Source of the DNA: UBA1672 sp033851915
GTDB taxonomy: Bacteria; Pseudomonadota; Alphaproteobacteria; Micavibrionales; Micavibrionaceae
Assembly: GCA_033851915.1 (NCBI GenBank)
Contig: JAWSVM010000003.1
Coordinates: 186,001 to 250,000, forward strand
Direction of reading: 5' to 3'
Length of the DNA: 64,000 nt
Of the stretch, positions 15,059 to 24,838 are shown one piece after another; position 1 is the stretch's first letter; each line of letters opens with the position of its first letter. Below the pieces are notes generated by a model, which worked only from the letters and a program-made list of their open reading frames with translations, searched no databases and was not told the DNA's origin. A program made the position numbers and the translations under genes.

Positions 15059-18000
15059 TTATGATGCCATTGACTGTGCATCAACACTTCTATCTTTACC
15101 GTCCATATCAGGGAAGGTGATCAAGTTATCAGCACCGGCTGGTGTTTCGCCATTTGCAACAAGTCTCATTGCATTTGATCTGTTGTCAAAGTTGATGACA
15201 TTGCTACCATCACCTTGTCCAGCTGAAACTGTTTGATCTGCAGTGTCTCTCGCGGTACGAGCTGTTCTAATATCAACCACATTATTCTGCGGTACGCCGC
15301 CATTTTCCCCTTGGGCTGTAATGGAACGTTGATTCGAAGATGGTAGTTGGTGTGTAACCGGATTACCATCTGCACCTGTTAAGGTAACAACTCTATCTTC
15401 TACTGTTGCGCCGTTTGTATTACCTGTTGAAGCACTTGTATCTCTTTGGACATTGCTTGGCAAATTATTACGACCGCGTAGGGATGGGTTGATTTGTGCA
15501 AATGGGTTACGAGCATCTGCGTTATCGCGCATTGCTTGTCCGGTTGCACCGGAACGGTGGATGAAATATCCGACAATACCGATCAATGCAGCGATTTTCA
15601 CACCTCTAGACATTCCCGTCCATTCACCAATTTTGTTCAATGCAACAATTGACATGAATGCCAAGAACCCTTGTTCAGCTAAGTTATAGCCGTTCATTTC
15701 ACCTTGTGTTCTGGCACCGCGTTTTGCTTCACTCCACCAGTCCATACCGTCTTTTAGCTTGCTTCCTGCCATATTGAAATAGCCACCAATAACACTTGTT
15801 CCACCAGCTTCGCTGCCAAGGAATTGGTTAAGAAGGCCATATTCACCACCACCAGCTGCGATTGCACCTCTTGAGAATGCACCACCAGTTCCGAAATGAT
15901 GTTTTGCTTCAGGGTTTGCTTGTATTAGTCCTGAATTATCGGAAACAAGTTGTTCAATCTGCTTATGTAGCGTCTCTGAATCTTCTTTTATATCTTTAAG
16001 AGCATCTGTCTTACCTTCTAGCGTCGCAAGAAGGGCTTGTGCATTGCCTTTGCCTGAAAGGGCAGTAATACCTTGAATTTGAGTATTAAGGTCACTTACT
16101 TGTGTTTGCAATGCTGTCGCTGTCGCTTGGTTTGCAGCCAGTTGTGTCAATATGTCTTGGGCTGCGCGGTTATTACCGTTCACATTCGCGAGCAGCTCGT
16201 TAAGGTTGGTAACAGCGTTATGATCACCCTTGTCGAACATCTCTTCGCTAAGAGCTGTAATTTTATCCGCTTGCTGTGTTTTCATGCCAGCAACAAGGAA
16301 CGCCGCACTGTTTGTTGTCGTGTCGGAACCATGTAGCTTTCCGATACGAGAGCTGAATGCTGTTGCTTCGGTTAAAGAAGATGCTGCACCTTTGTGCTCG
16401 TCATATAATGGGTCAGCGGCGCGTGCGGCTGTTACAACTGCTGCAGCCTCAGCTGCGCGTTGATCTGGTGTCAATGCTGCTAGTCTTGCTGCGTCTGCTG
16501 CTTTTGCATCTGCATCGGCTTTTGCATCTGCTGCAATTCTTGCATCTTCGACTGCTTTCAAACGCGCAATCTCTACAACGTTAAGAAGCTCAAAGTCTGC
16601 TTGTGCCTTCGCTGCTGCGGCTTGCAGGGCTGTATTATCAGGGTCGGCTGCTAAAGCTGTTTGTGCTGCTGTATTAGCGTCTTCTGCATTTTGTAGTGCC
16701 AGCGCAGCAGCTGCATCTGCTGCAATTCTTGCATCATCCGCTGCTTTTGCATCTGCGGCAATACGCACGGCATCGGCTGCTGCACGTTCAGCAGGGGTTA
16801 ATACGATTGCAGGAATAGTGCCGCTTGTAAGAACACTTGCTTTTATAGCATCAAGTTCAGCCCTGATTTTCGTATCTGCACCGGAAACTTGTCCTGCCAC
16901 TGTGTTAAGGCTATGGATGTGAACGGCTTGGTCTGACCATGCAATATTTGCAAGGGCTACAAGAGTATTATTGTCCTGAATGATAGCATCTTGTGTTTTT
17001 ATGCCGTCAAAAGCTGTTTGAGCTAAAGGAAGCAATTGAGCGCCGTTTGTTGCTACTGTGGCATCATATGCGTCTAATCTTGCTTCCAAGGCTGTTTTAA
17101 GCGCAGTATATTGTGCTAAACGATCAGGGTTTGACGCTGAGTTATCAATAACATTTTGTATGCTGTTGATTTGTGCAGTTCTGAATGCAGCAAGATGAGC
17201 CGCAAGATCTGTCAGTGTCTTGCCAACCAGAGCATGTGCATCTTTAGCCGTATCAACGTTATCTTCTGATCCGCTTTGTAGGCCGCTAAGTGTTGTTGGT
17301 GTGGCGGCAGGATCATTTGATGGTGAGCTCTCTGTTTCATTTCCTAAGAAGTAGTTTACGCCGGAAAGAATAGTTTCACCTTCTGGAAGGTTTGCGTTAT
17401 CGCGGATCCATTGTCCTATTTGATTATCATCGTCCATCGGCAGTGTAACAAGCCCTGTTAACGCGCTGATCCCTGTGCGAGTAGTATATGTCGCAGCATC
17501 TATCGGTAAAGACCATTCAAGTCCGGTATCCCAGCCTTCGCCGTTTTCACCCCATCCAAATTTTTCAGTCGCCCATTCAACGGCTTTTGCTCCACCAACT
17601 AACAGAGCTGTTGCTTCTATTGCTGCAACTGTACCCCAACGGATATGCGCACTGGACATGCCGCCAGTACTAAGGAATTTGATTGGCTTCCAAAGCCCGT
17701 CACGTGCAACATTTCCTAAGCCGCGTAGTGGGTTAGCACCTTGGCCTTCTGCATAGACTACTTTAAGTTCATCTAATTGTCCGGGCTTTGTCCCTGGAAG
17801 GTTTTCTGTTGTGCCACCCAGTAGATAAGCTTTTGCTTTTGTTTGTAAATTAGAGATGTACTGCGTACGATTCCATGCACCAGGAATACCTGACTGTGGA
17901 AGACCAAATAGGCGCGTATTGCCTTTTTCCGGCAGTGGAAACGCCCAACCATATGTGAAGTACTCATATGGATCAGCTATCATTTTCTCGGCATATCTTG

Positions 18001-19927
18001 GCCCGAATTTAAACGGAGCATCTTTGTCATCCAACCACGTGCGTTGCATGTCATCAACGAATTCTTTGTAGTGAGCACTGCCATCTTTTCTTGTATCGGT
18101 AACAGCTTTCCAAAATGCTTCTGTCATAGTATCGCTTGCGCTCATACCCATGTGCATCTGTGTAATTCTGATAGCTCTCGCTGCTTCGTGAGGTGAACCA
18201 GCTGTGTAAAGCGCTCTTGCATATTCTGCTAGTGTTTGGAAATCTTCAACATCCCAATCGATCCGCCCTGCAGCATCGCGTGGCTTGCCTTTATACATGC
18301 TCTCGAGTCTACCCATAGTAAGCTCAGCATTATTAGAGCCTGCTAAGGCAGTAAAGCGTGTATTACGTTGGTACATATTTATAGTAAGACTACGTTCCAA
18401 AGCTCTTTCGTCAGCAAGGCTTGGACGAGCTAAACCATTTGCAGGATCACCTTTCCAGCCAGCTAGTCTTAATTCAGGCATAGCACCTATACGAGACATT
18501 CTGTCGGTAGAGCCAGTCTTCAGAGCAATTTCGAATGCCCCTCTGTCATTACCAATGGCGTCTAAGTTTTCAAGGAAATCGACCAAGATTTCGTTTTCAT
18601 CACCAGTTTTAGCCATAGTTCCGGCCATGCCATTAATATCATTAATGTATTTTATCGCGATCTCTTTTTGGTGTGCGCTGAGACGCTCTGTACCGTGGTA
18701 CTTGTCCTTTGCAATTTCTATCGCTTCCAGTTCTTTCAGGCGAACATCAGTATTCTCCGCTAAACTGCTCAATTGAGTTTGGTTCTGTTCTGCAAAATTA
18801 TCAAAAGCTTGTCTGATTTGTATTTTTGCCTCATCAATCTTCAACTTGTTATTACCAACTTGTCTTGCAATCTCTTGCAATTGATCGTCCAGGCTTTTAG
18901 CAGAACCTATAATACCAGAGTTTTTAATGCTGTTATCCAGGTCTTTAACGAGAGGTCTTATAAAATCTACCCCTGTAAAAATATTAGGTATTCCCTTCGT
19001 CAAATTACCAATGGCTTTAACACCAGGCATAAGTTTGATGTGAAGGTTAGCAAAACCGTCGCCCCATCCCCAATTTGAGTAATGTAATCTGGTTAATTGC
19101 TGAAGGAAATTACGATATGGTTTTGGTAGCACTGTTTCTGGTGCTTTGTATCCGCCACCAGGTGGAGGAGGTGTCGGATTGTGTCCGCCACCATCTGGGC
19201 CGTTACCATCGCCGCCATCGCCATTACGGGCGTTGTCTGCTTCATCTGTAACGCTTGCTCCTTCATCGGCAGTTGATGCGCCAGGTGTTGTTGTCGGCTC
19301 CGGAGTAGTCGGAGCGTCAACGTTATCTACGTTTCTTCCAGCATCAGCTGTGTTGTCTACCACAGATGTAGGCATGGCTGGCATAGCTTCTGTGAATGCA
19401 TCACCAAGACGTGTTTTTTCTTGTCCCCAAACCCATAGCTCACGAGCATAGTCATTAAGCTCATCTGTGTTTGCATTTGGATATTTTTGAGTGAGAGTGC
19501 CAGCATAGCTGGTAATTGTTTCTTCTCTAAGGTCTACAGACTTCTTAAGGCTGTCAAAAACCTCATCGGAAACATTTGAATATGTTCCGCGTAATGCATC
19601 AAGGTCAATTGCTTTTCCTTGAGCGAGTAGCGCATTCCCATCATCCAAGAAACGTGTTCCATGGATCTGTATTTCCAGAGTTCTTTTGAAAGTATTACCT
19701 GTTAGGAAGCTTTTTGCTTGGTGCGTAAGACCATCTGCATCTGCTGCTGTTTTCTGGATTTGCTCAATTGCTTCATCAAGATTTGCAACATCGGCATTAC
19801 GGATGGCATCGCTGAGTGCATTATCAAAGGCAGGGCTGGTCAAAACGGGTTCTATCGCTCTCACGAGGTCAGCCGCAATATTGTCACTTGCTTTGAGAAG
19901 TTTTAGTAGATCGTCAATCACACTCAT
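15059..19927 (-). CDS. Giant multidomain membrane-associated protein, 1622 residues
   Basis: I do not recognise this protein. By eye it has a helical N-terminal domain (1-190), a Thr/Pro/Asp/Gly-rich linker (195-262, with PPPPGGG) and a globular helical region (265-740). A first hydrophobic segment follows near 757-785 (IRWGTVAAIEATALLVGGA), and then a long Ala/Asp-rich coiled coil (about 900-1390, densest at 1042-1150). A second hydrophobic hairpin-like pair lies near 1416-1456, and the last 160 residues are a polar, disordered tail. There is no signal peptide. No catalytic motif was found. It is the third gene of the operon. The size, coiled coils and low-complexity linkers suggest a structural or surface-spanning role, not an enzyme. 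Confidence 0.8.
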   Translation of the reverse strand: MSVIDDLLKLLKASDNIAADLVRAIEPVLTSPAFDNALSDAIRNADVANLDEAIEQIQKTAADADGLTHQAKSFLTGNTFKRTLEIQIHGTRFLDDGNALLAQGKAIDLDALRGTYSNVSDEVFDSLKKSVDLREETITSYAGTLTQKYPNANTDELNDYARELWVWGQEKTRLGDAFTEAMPAMPTSVVDNTADAGRNVDNVDAPTTPEPTTTPGASTADEGASVTDEADNARNGDGGDGNGPDGGGHNPTPPPPGGGYKAPETVLPKPYRNFLQQLTRLHYSNWGWGDGFANLHIKLMPGVKAIGNLTKGIPNIFTGVDFIRPLVKDLDNSIKNSGIIGSAKSLDDQLQEIARQVGNNKLKIDEAKIQIRQAFDNFAEQNQTQLSSLAENTDVRLKELEAIEIAKDKYHGTERLSAHQKEIAIKYINDINGMAGTMAKTGDENEILVDFLENLDAIGNDRGAFEIALKTGSTDRMSRIGAMPELRLAGWKGDPANGLARPSLADERALERSLTINMYQRNTRFTALAGSNNAELTMGRLESMYKGKPRDAAGRIDWDVEDFQTLAEYARALYTAGSPHEAARAIRITQMHMGMSASDTMTEAFWKAVTDTRKDGSAHYKEFVDDMQRTWLDDKDAPFKFGPRYAEKMIADPYEYFTYGWAFPLPEKGNTRLFGLPQSGIPGAWNRTQYISNLQTKAKAYLLGGTTENLPGTKPGQLDELKVVYAEGQGANPLRGLGNVARDGLWKPIKFLSTGGMSSAHIRWGTVAAIEATALLVGGAKAVEWATEKFGWGENGEGWDTGLEWSLPIDAATYTTRTGISALTGLVTLPMDDDNQIGQWIRDNANLPEGETILSGVNYFLGNETESSPSNDPAATPTTLSGLQSGSEDNVDTAKDAHALVGKTLTDLAAHLAAFRTAQINSIQNVIDNSASNPDRLAQYTALKTALEARLDAYDATVATNGAQLLPLAQTAFDGIKTQDAIIQDNNTLVALANIAWSDQAVHIHSLNTVAGQVSGADTKIRAELDAIKASVLTSGTIPAIVLTPAERAAADAVRIAADAKAADDARIAADAAAALALQNAEDANTAAQTALAADPDNTALQAAAAKAQADFELLNVVEIARLKAVEDARIAADAKADADAKAADAARLAALTPDQRAAEAAAVVTAARAADPLYDEHKGAASSLTEATAFSSRIGKLHGSDTTTNSAAFLVAGMKTQQADKITALSEEMFDKGDHNAVTNLNELLANVNGNNRAAQDILTQLAANQATATALQTQVSDLNTQIQGITALSGKGNAQALLATLEGKTDALKDIKEDSETLHKQIEQLVSDNSGLIQANPEAKHHFGTGGAFSRGAIAAGGGEYGLLNQFLGSEAGGTSVIGGYFNMAGSKLKDGMDWWSEAKRGARTQGEMNGYNLAEQGFLAFMSIVALNKIGEWTGMSRGVKIAALIGIVGYFIHRSGATGQAMRDNADARNPFAQINPSLRGRNNLPSNVQRDTSASTGNTNGATVEDRVVTLTGADGNPVTHQLPSSNQRSITAQGENGGVPQNNVVDIRTARTARDTADQTVSAGQGDGSNVINFDNRSNAMRLVANGETPAGADNLITFPDMDGKDRSVDAQSMAS
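16470..16800 (-). repeat. Ala-rich low-complexity coding repeat in the giant protein
   Basis: This stretch encodes alternating DA[RK]IAADAKA-type units. At DNA level a block of more than 20 bases is repeated exactly at about 16510-16540 and 16705-16735. The repeats are in frame and encode the core of the coiled coil. Confidence 0.7.
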
Positions 19928-20034
19928 GGAATTCTACACCCTTATCTATTTATCACTAGACTATTATTCTTTTTATGCTTACTCGAATAATAGCGGATTT
20001 ATAGGGGATTTGTCAAATTTAATTTCGGTATCGG

Positions 20035-22158
20035 TTATTTGTTACTGCCAAGAGTGTCGCGCGCGGCTTGTGCTTCTTCCGGTGTATCGAATGTAAGCGT
20101 GAATACAGGGGCGTTTGCGGGGTCTAGTGTTGTGGTTGTACCATCAACACGGTTGTTGAACTCTGTGGACGTAAGGCCGCCATCACCATCAGTGGAATAG
20201 GGGGTTATAGCATTGGAAGAGCTATCGATTCGTGACGGATTAAACTGGTCGGTCAGTGGAACACCATTATTCAGATTGTTGAGGTCTTCCAGACTTAGTC
20301 CAATTGTTGCATTGCGTTGGCTCTGCTGATCAACAAGTGTTGTTGACGTGGCCTCACGCATGGCAGTATTGCCATCGACCTCTGCCGCTGTGTTCTTAAG
20401 CTCGGCATTCACGCCCATTCCAAACGCCAGTCCTGCACCACCGACCTCTGCCACAAAAGCGGTTTTGTCGAAGAATGGGTTAAGCCATCTGCTACCAGCT
20501 TTATAGAGGCCAGCGTCCCAACCATTACCAATGCGTTGCATGCTGGTGAACGTCTGATCAACTGGAGTTATACTTACTATCTTAGCGGCGGAGACTGTCT
20601 GTTCAAGTGCTTGTGCCGCTCTTGTCGCGGCGATTTCTAAGAATTCTTCTGCAGCGAGGGCCGCTCTTTGTGCTTGCTCAACGGCAACTTCTGCGTTTGC
20701 GATATCGTCAACAGATCCGCTCGCTGTTTTTAGGTTGGCTAAGTTAGATTCTGCGGCAGATAATGCTTGCGTTGTTTGTGTGGATTGGTTTTGTGCCAGT
20801 TGCCTTAGGGCTTCTTCTTTTTGGGCGATCGTACCCTTTTCCGCCAAATGTTGAACCAGTTCTTGCGCGGCTGTTTCTGTGTTTTTTGCTTGTTGAACGG
20901 CGAGCTCGGCTCTTGCTATATCATCAGCAGAGGCTTTACCGCCTGCTTTCAATGCTGCGAGAGCTTCCTCTGCGGAGGTGAGGACTTTCCCCGCTTCTGT
21001 TGCATTGGCCGCTGCTGCGGTTCCGGCAAGCCCGTCTGCCTTACGTAGAACATTTTGTGCTTTTTGAACGGCACTTTCGGCTTTTGTAATTCGGCTTAGG
21101 GACGCGCCTGCATTTCTAAGTTGCAGAAGCTTTTCTTCGGCCAAGGCTAGTTTTTGTCCTGCTCTGCCTGCTCTATCAACAAGCTTTGCCGCATCAGCAA
21201 GCATATCAATGCTTTTCATGACTTGAACAACTTTTTTCCCTACACTTGTTAAGCGCAAGGCTGCTAAGGCCGCGCCACCAACACCTGCTGTTACAGCGCC
21301 AACAGCCCAGAAGGCAAGCGCCTCTGCAACGGCTTGTGGGCCGTAGAGGAGGGTCATTTCTTGGCTCATAAGAGGGTTTGGAACCTCTTCACCGTTTTCA
21401 TTAATGATCGTTGCCTGAATACGGCCAAAAGCTGTCGCCACTGATTCATTCTCGAAATATGAGCCTTCATCAAACAGTTTTTCTACCTGCAAGGTAGCAT
21501 TGAGATCGTTTGTCCATTGAAAGAATGGGGTATCCGATAGCAAGTTTGCCTTCTCATCCTCGGCCATGCCTGTGTTATAGATAGCAACACCAACTGGGCG
21601 TGCTATGTATTCATAAACAAGATTACGACCAATATCACCAACGAAACCGACTGTGGAGGATGCACCGTTGACGATACCTTGCCCCATAAGAGCAAAGCCT
21701 CTTCCGGGGCTCTCTACAAACAGCTCCACCATTCCATCGCCCCATTCGCCAGCCTTGTGATGACGGTCTGCCAGTCCACTCATCCAGTCAGCGCCTGTCG
21801 CCTCCGCGATATAGCCAGCTGGTGTTGCTACGGCAATTACATAAGCACCGCCATTCCAGACTGCTGGTGCCGCGGTGTCGGCAATCCATGAGCCGGCTTT
21901 GCTATACCAAGCTTTTTGATCTTCTATACGTTCTTCGGGGGTCATTGCGGCGAGTCTAGTCTCTTCCGCGGCGGCTTCTGCTGCCTCTTCGGCAGCGTCC
22001 TTCGCGGCTTCCACGGCCTCTGCTGCTGTTTGTTTTGCTTGGTTTTCTTCGACCCACTCAGCATCAGAACCAAAAGTATCAGCAACATCAGACGCAATGT
22101 CTTTGCTGAAACTCCCTATATTCTCACCTACTTGTGTTAACCAGTCACCGAAACCCAT
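20035..22158 (-). CDS. Ala-rich coiled-coil membrane protein, 707 residues
   Basis: This protein of unknown function has an N-terminal region with an Ala/Glu helix (about 40-70) followed by a hydrophobic stretch. A conserved-looking middle contains GEWGDGMVELF (near 138). A strong transmembrane segment lies near 283-305 (AFWAVGAVTAGVGGAALAAL). A coiled-coil region (about 320-530) is made of three related units, each with the pattern AE-x2-L-x2-L-[RK]-x4-G-x3-I-x2-AE-x-AVQ-x-A. The tail is polar. RLAAMTPEER near residue 70 matches RLAALTPDQR in the giant protein. AGGA lies before the ATG. It is the second gene of the operon, 107 bp upstream of the giant gene. Confidence 0.75.
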   Translation of the reverse strand: MGFGDWLTQVGENIGSFSKDIASDVADTFGSDAEWVEENQAKQTAAEAVEAAKDAAEEAAEAAAEETRLAAMTPEERIEDQKAWYSKAGSWIADTAAPAVWNGGAYVIAVATPAGYIAEATGADWMSGLADRHHKAGEWGDGMVELFVESPGRGFALMGQGIVNGASSTVGFVGDIGRNLVYEYIARPVGVAIYNTGMAEDEKANLLSDTPFFQWTNDLNATLQVEKLFDEGSYFENESVATAFGRIQATIINENGEEVPNPLMSQEMTLLYGPQAVAEALAFWAVGAVTAGVGGAALAALRLTSVGKKVVQVMKSIDMLADAAKLVDRAGRAGQKLALAEEKLLQLRNAGASLSRITKAESAVQKAQNVLRKADGLAGTAAAANATEAGKVLTSAEEALAALKAGGKASADDIARAELAVQQAKNTETAAQELVQHLAEKGTIAQKEEALRQLAQNQSTQTTQALSAAESNLANLKTASGSVDDIANAEVAVEQAQRAALAAEEFLEIAATRAAQALEQTVSAAKIVSITPVDQTFTSMQRIGNGWDAGLYKAGSRWLNPFFDKTAFVAEVGGAGLAFGMGVNAELKNTAAEVDGNTAMREATSTTLVDQQSQRNATIGLSLEDLNNLNNGVPLTDQFNPSRIDSSSNAITPYSTDGDGGLTSTEFNNRVDGTTTTLDPANAPVFTLTFDTPEEAQAARDTLGSNK

Positions 22159-22204
22159 TTTGTCCTAATTTCTTTTTGTCATCCGTCTTTGTTATTGTTT
22201 ACAA

Positions 22205-22903
22205 TTAGCCTATTTCAAAAGCAGAATTATCGAACGTATTGTCCTGATCACCACCTGTGAAATCATTCACTTTTTCCATGATGAAGCCTCTGTTAAAGAA
22301 GGCTAATGCGGCTAAACCTATCGTGATCGTCGTACCATTTATAAGGTCGAACCCACCATCGTTATCATTCTCGTCTTTGTCCCCAGTGAATAATTTAAAT
22401 ATTCCCATGAGTATGGCTCCCACAACACCTAGCTTGGCACCATCACCCCATCCAAATCCGTCATCACCGGAGAATGCGCTGGCTGCGCCTGAAAAATCAC
22501 CTTTCAGCAACTTCCCGACAGCAGAGAATATGCTACCGCTTTCATTATGATTAGCTGGATTATTCGGATCACCATCGCCGTCCGGATTCATCACGCGATC
22601 AAACATTTCCCCCATTTTTCTGTCTGCAAAACCAGTAGGGTCGTTTACGACTTCTTTTGCTGTGTCCAGAGAGTCTCCTGCACTGCTTACCAAGCTGGTT
22701 GTGCTTTCAGCAATATCATTCTTAAGGGAGTTAACCGTTTCCGCAAGACCCTGTTCATTATACTGATCAACAAGCTGGTCTTTCTTTTCTGCCAGCGCAT
22801 CTTTGTTCCAATAAACTGCACCTGCACCTACTGCGGTCAGTAGTTTGTTTTTGAACGGGAACTTCATAAGCCCCATGGCAGCTTTTCCTAACAATCCCCA
22901 CAT
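22205..22903 (-). CDS. First gene of the orphan operon: acidic protein with two or three hydrophobic segments, 232 residues
   Basis: The protein starts with a basic amphipathic stretch (MWGLLGKAAMGLMKFPFK), has a helical polar section (40-95), and an Asp/Asn/Gly-rich linker near 105-120. It then has two hydrophobic helices near 158-173 (LGVVGAILMGIFKLF) and 190-205 (TITIGLAALAFF), separated and followed by strongly acidic loops (DKDENDNDGG). A good AAGGGGGAT ribosome-binding site precedes the ATG. It leads the operon about 140 bp downstream of a near-consensus promoter. No family recognised. Confidence 0.75.
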   Translation of the reverse strand: MWGLLGKAAMGLMKFPFKNKLLTAVGAGAVYWNKDALAEKKDQLVDQYNEQGLAETVNSLKNDIAESTTSLVSSAGDSLDTAKEVVNDPTGFADRKMGEMFDRVMNPDGDGDPNNPANHNESGSIFSAVGKLLKGDFSGAASAFSGDDGFGWGDGAKLGVVGAILMGIFKLFTGDKDENDNDGGFDLINGTTITIGLAALAFFNRGFIMEKVNDFTGGDQDNTFDNSAFEIG

Positions 22904-23047
22904 TACGCAATCCCCCTTGAAATATATCCAAGAGCACTATGTAATGTGCCAAAAATTTCTGAAACGTGTGGATTACCCAACATTCGCTTTTCCTCTTATC
23001 ACCTTAATATAGCACATTTTCTGCGCTTTTTCTATCAACTTAAGGTC

Positions 23048-23077
23048 ATTATAGGATAAGCGGAAGGGGCAATGCAA
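23048..23077 (-). promoter_or_regulatory. Near-consensus sigma70 promoter for the six-gene operon
   Basis: On the minus strand TTGCAT (plus 23072-23077) and a perfect TATAAT (plus 23048-23053) are 18 bp apart. A second possible extended -10 (TGCTATATT) lies closer, at plus 23006-23014. The elements lie between the purH stop and the first operon gene, so the operon need not depend on read-through from purH. Confidence 0.5.
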
Positions 23078-23115
23078 GGTTTTTTATAATTATAGTTGCG
23101 ATATCGGTTGAAATC

Positions 23116-24720
23116 TTAATGCTTGAAGTGGCGCATACCTGTGAACACCATGGCCAAGCCACGTTCATTGGCGGCGTCAATAACTTCCTGATCGCGAATA
23201 GATCCGCCAGGTTGTATGATTGCGGTAACGCCCGCATCAGCGGCTGCAATAAGACCATCCGCAAAAGGGAAAAACGCGTCAGAGGCAACGACAGAGCCAG
23301 CTGTAAGGGCTTGATCCCATCCAGCGTTCTTGGCGGCTTCTTCTGCTTTCCATGCGGCAATACGCGACGAATCGATGCGGCTCATCTGTCCGGCTCCAAT
23401 ACCGACTGTGGCGCCGTCTTTGGCATAAACAATAGCATTTGATTTGACGTGTTTACTGACGCAAAATGCGAAGACTAGGTCATCCATCTCTTTTTTCGTT
23501 GGCTCGCGGTCTGTTACAGTAACCAGCGATTCTTTATCAAAAAGCACAATATCCTGATCCTGAACGAGTAGACCGCCTGCAATACATGTCATCATACGGC
23601 GTTTTTTCGATTCTTTTGGCATCTCACCTGTCGTCAGAACACGTATTTTGTTCTTTTTCTTCAGTACTTCAATGGCTTCGGCGTCGATGGAAGGGGCAAT
23701 GATAACTTCGACAAAGCGCGTTATTATGGCACTTGCGACATCAGCGGTTAATGTTTTGTTGAGGGCAATAATGCCGCCAAAAGCGCTGGTTTGGTCGCAC
23801 ATAAGTGCTTTTCTATAGGCGCTCAGGATATTATCATCTGTTGCAACGCCGCAAGGGTTTGCGTGCTTAATGATGGCTATTGTGGGCTCTTCAAACTCGT
23901 TAACCAATTCAAAGGCTGCATCCGTATCATTCAAATTATTATAAGAAAGCTCTTTACCCTGTATTTGTGTTGCACGCGCCGCGCCGGGGCGCAGGCTGTC
24001 ATCAACAAGGTATAAGGCGGCCTTTTGATGCGGATTTTCACCATAGCGCAAGTTTTGTTTGAGTGTACCTGAAAAGCTGATGCGGCGGGGGGATGCTTCT
24101 TCTGTTTGTTCCGCAAACCATCCTGCAACACTGGAATCATAGGTTGCAGTTAAAGAAAAGGCTGTAAAAGCGAGGGTTCTACGCAATTTCTTTGTAACAC
24201 CGCCGTTATTATCGTTTAAATCATCAAGAACGCGCACATAATCTTGTGGATCTGTAATGATTGTAACAAAATCATGGTTTTTTGCTGCTGCGCGGATCAT
24301 CGCAGGGCCACCAATATCGATATTCTCGATGCATTCGGCAAAATTCGCGCCACTATGTACTGTTTCAACAAAGGGGTACAAATTAATGACAACCATATCA
24401 ATTTCTTGAATATCGTTGTCCTTCATAGCTTTTATATGGTCTGGATTATCGCGCTTTGCAAGGATACCGCCATGAATTTTAGGGTGGAGCGTTTTAACGC
24501 GTCCTTCCATTATTTCGGGTGATTTTGTGTGTTCTGATACCTCGGTGACTTCGAGACCGGCATTTCTCAATATTTTTGCTGTGCCACCGGTGGAAAGAAT
24601 TTCAACGCCATGTTCTTGTAATTTTCGCGCAAAATCTTCGATACCGTCTTTATTTGATACAGAAATCAGGGCGCGCTTTATTTTGATGGCACTAGGGTCG
24701 TTAATGGTGGCTTTGCTCAT
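23116..24720 (-). CDS. purH: Bifunctional AICAR formyltransferase / IMP cyclohydrolase
   Basis: This enzyme carries out the last two steps of de novo IMP synthesis: formylation of AICAR with 10-formyl-THF, and ring closure. The N-terminal MGS-like IMP cyclohydrolase domain starts IKRALISVSNKDGIEDFA. The formyltransferase domain contains the motif KHANPCGVA with the catalytic Lys-His, preceded by LRYGENPHQKAA. I chose the ATG at 24720 (MSKATINDP) because AAGGAAAG lies just before it, whereas the ATG 14 codons upstream has no such site. The protein is then 534 residues, close to E. coli PurH (529). It stands between cheR and the orphan operon on the same strand. Confidence 0.95.
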   Translation of the reverse strand: MSKATINDPSAIKIKRALISVSNKDGIEDFARKLQEHGVEILSTGGTAKILRNAGLEVTEVSEHTKSPEIMEGRVKTLHPKIHGGILAKRDNPDHIKAMKDNDIQEIDMVVINLYPFVETVHSGANFAECIENIDIGGPAMIRAAAKNHDFVTIITDPQDYVRVLDDLNDNNGGVTKKLRRTLAFTAFSLTATYDSSVAGWFAEQTEEASPRRISFSGTLKQNLRYGENPHQKAALYLVDDSLRPGAARATQIQGKELSYNNLNDTDAAFELVNEFEEPTIAIIKHANPCGVATDDNILSAYRKALMCDQTSAFGGIIALNKTLTADVASAIITRFVEVIIAPSIDAEAIEVLKKKNKIRVLTTGEMPKESKKRRMMTCIAGGLLVQDQDIVLFDKESLVTVTDREPTKKEMDDLVFAFCVSKHVKSNAIVYAKDGATVGIGAGQMSRIDSSRIAAWKAEEAAKNAGWDQALTAGSVVASDAFFPFADGLIAAADAGVTAIIQPGGSIRDQEVIDAANERGLAMVFTGMRHFKH

Positions 24721-24838
24721 TTTACTACTTTCCTTATCCCACAGAGCAATGAAGCGCTCCATTTTTTCGGGCGGACTATATATAAGCAGATTTATTTTTC
24801 AGTGCAATAGCTTACGCAGCATATGTTGGTAAAAATAT

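Noticed and set aside
15453..19451. Several plus-strand frames of 60-160 codons opposite the giant gene
   Set aside because: They arise from the biased Ala/Gly/Ser codons of the giant protein on the other strand and lack ribosome-binding sites.
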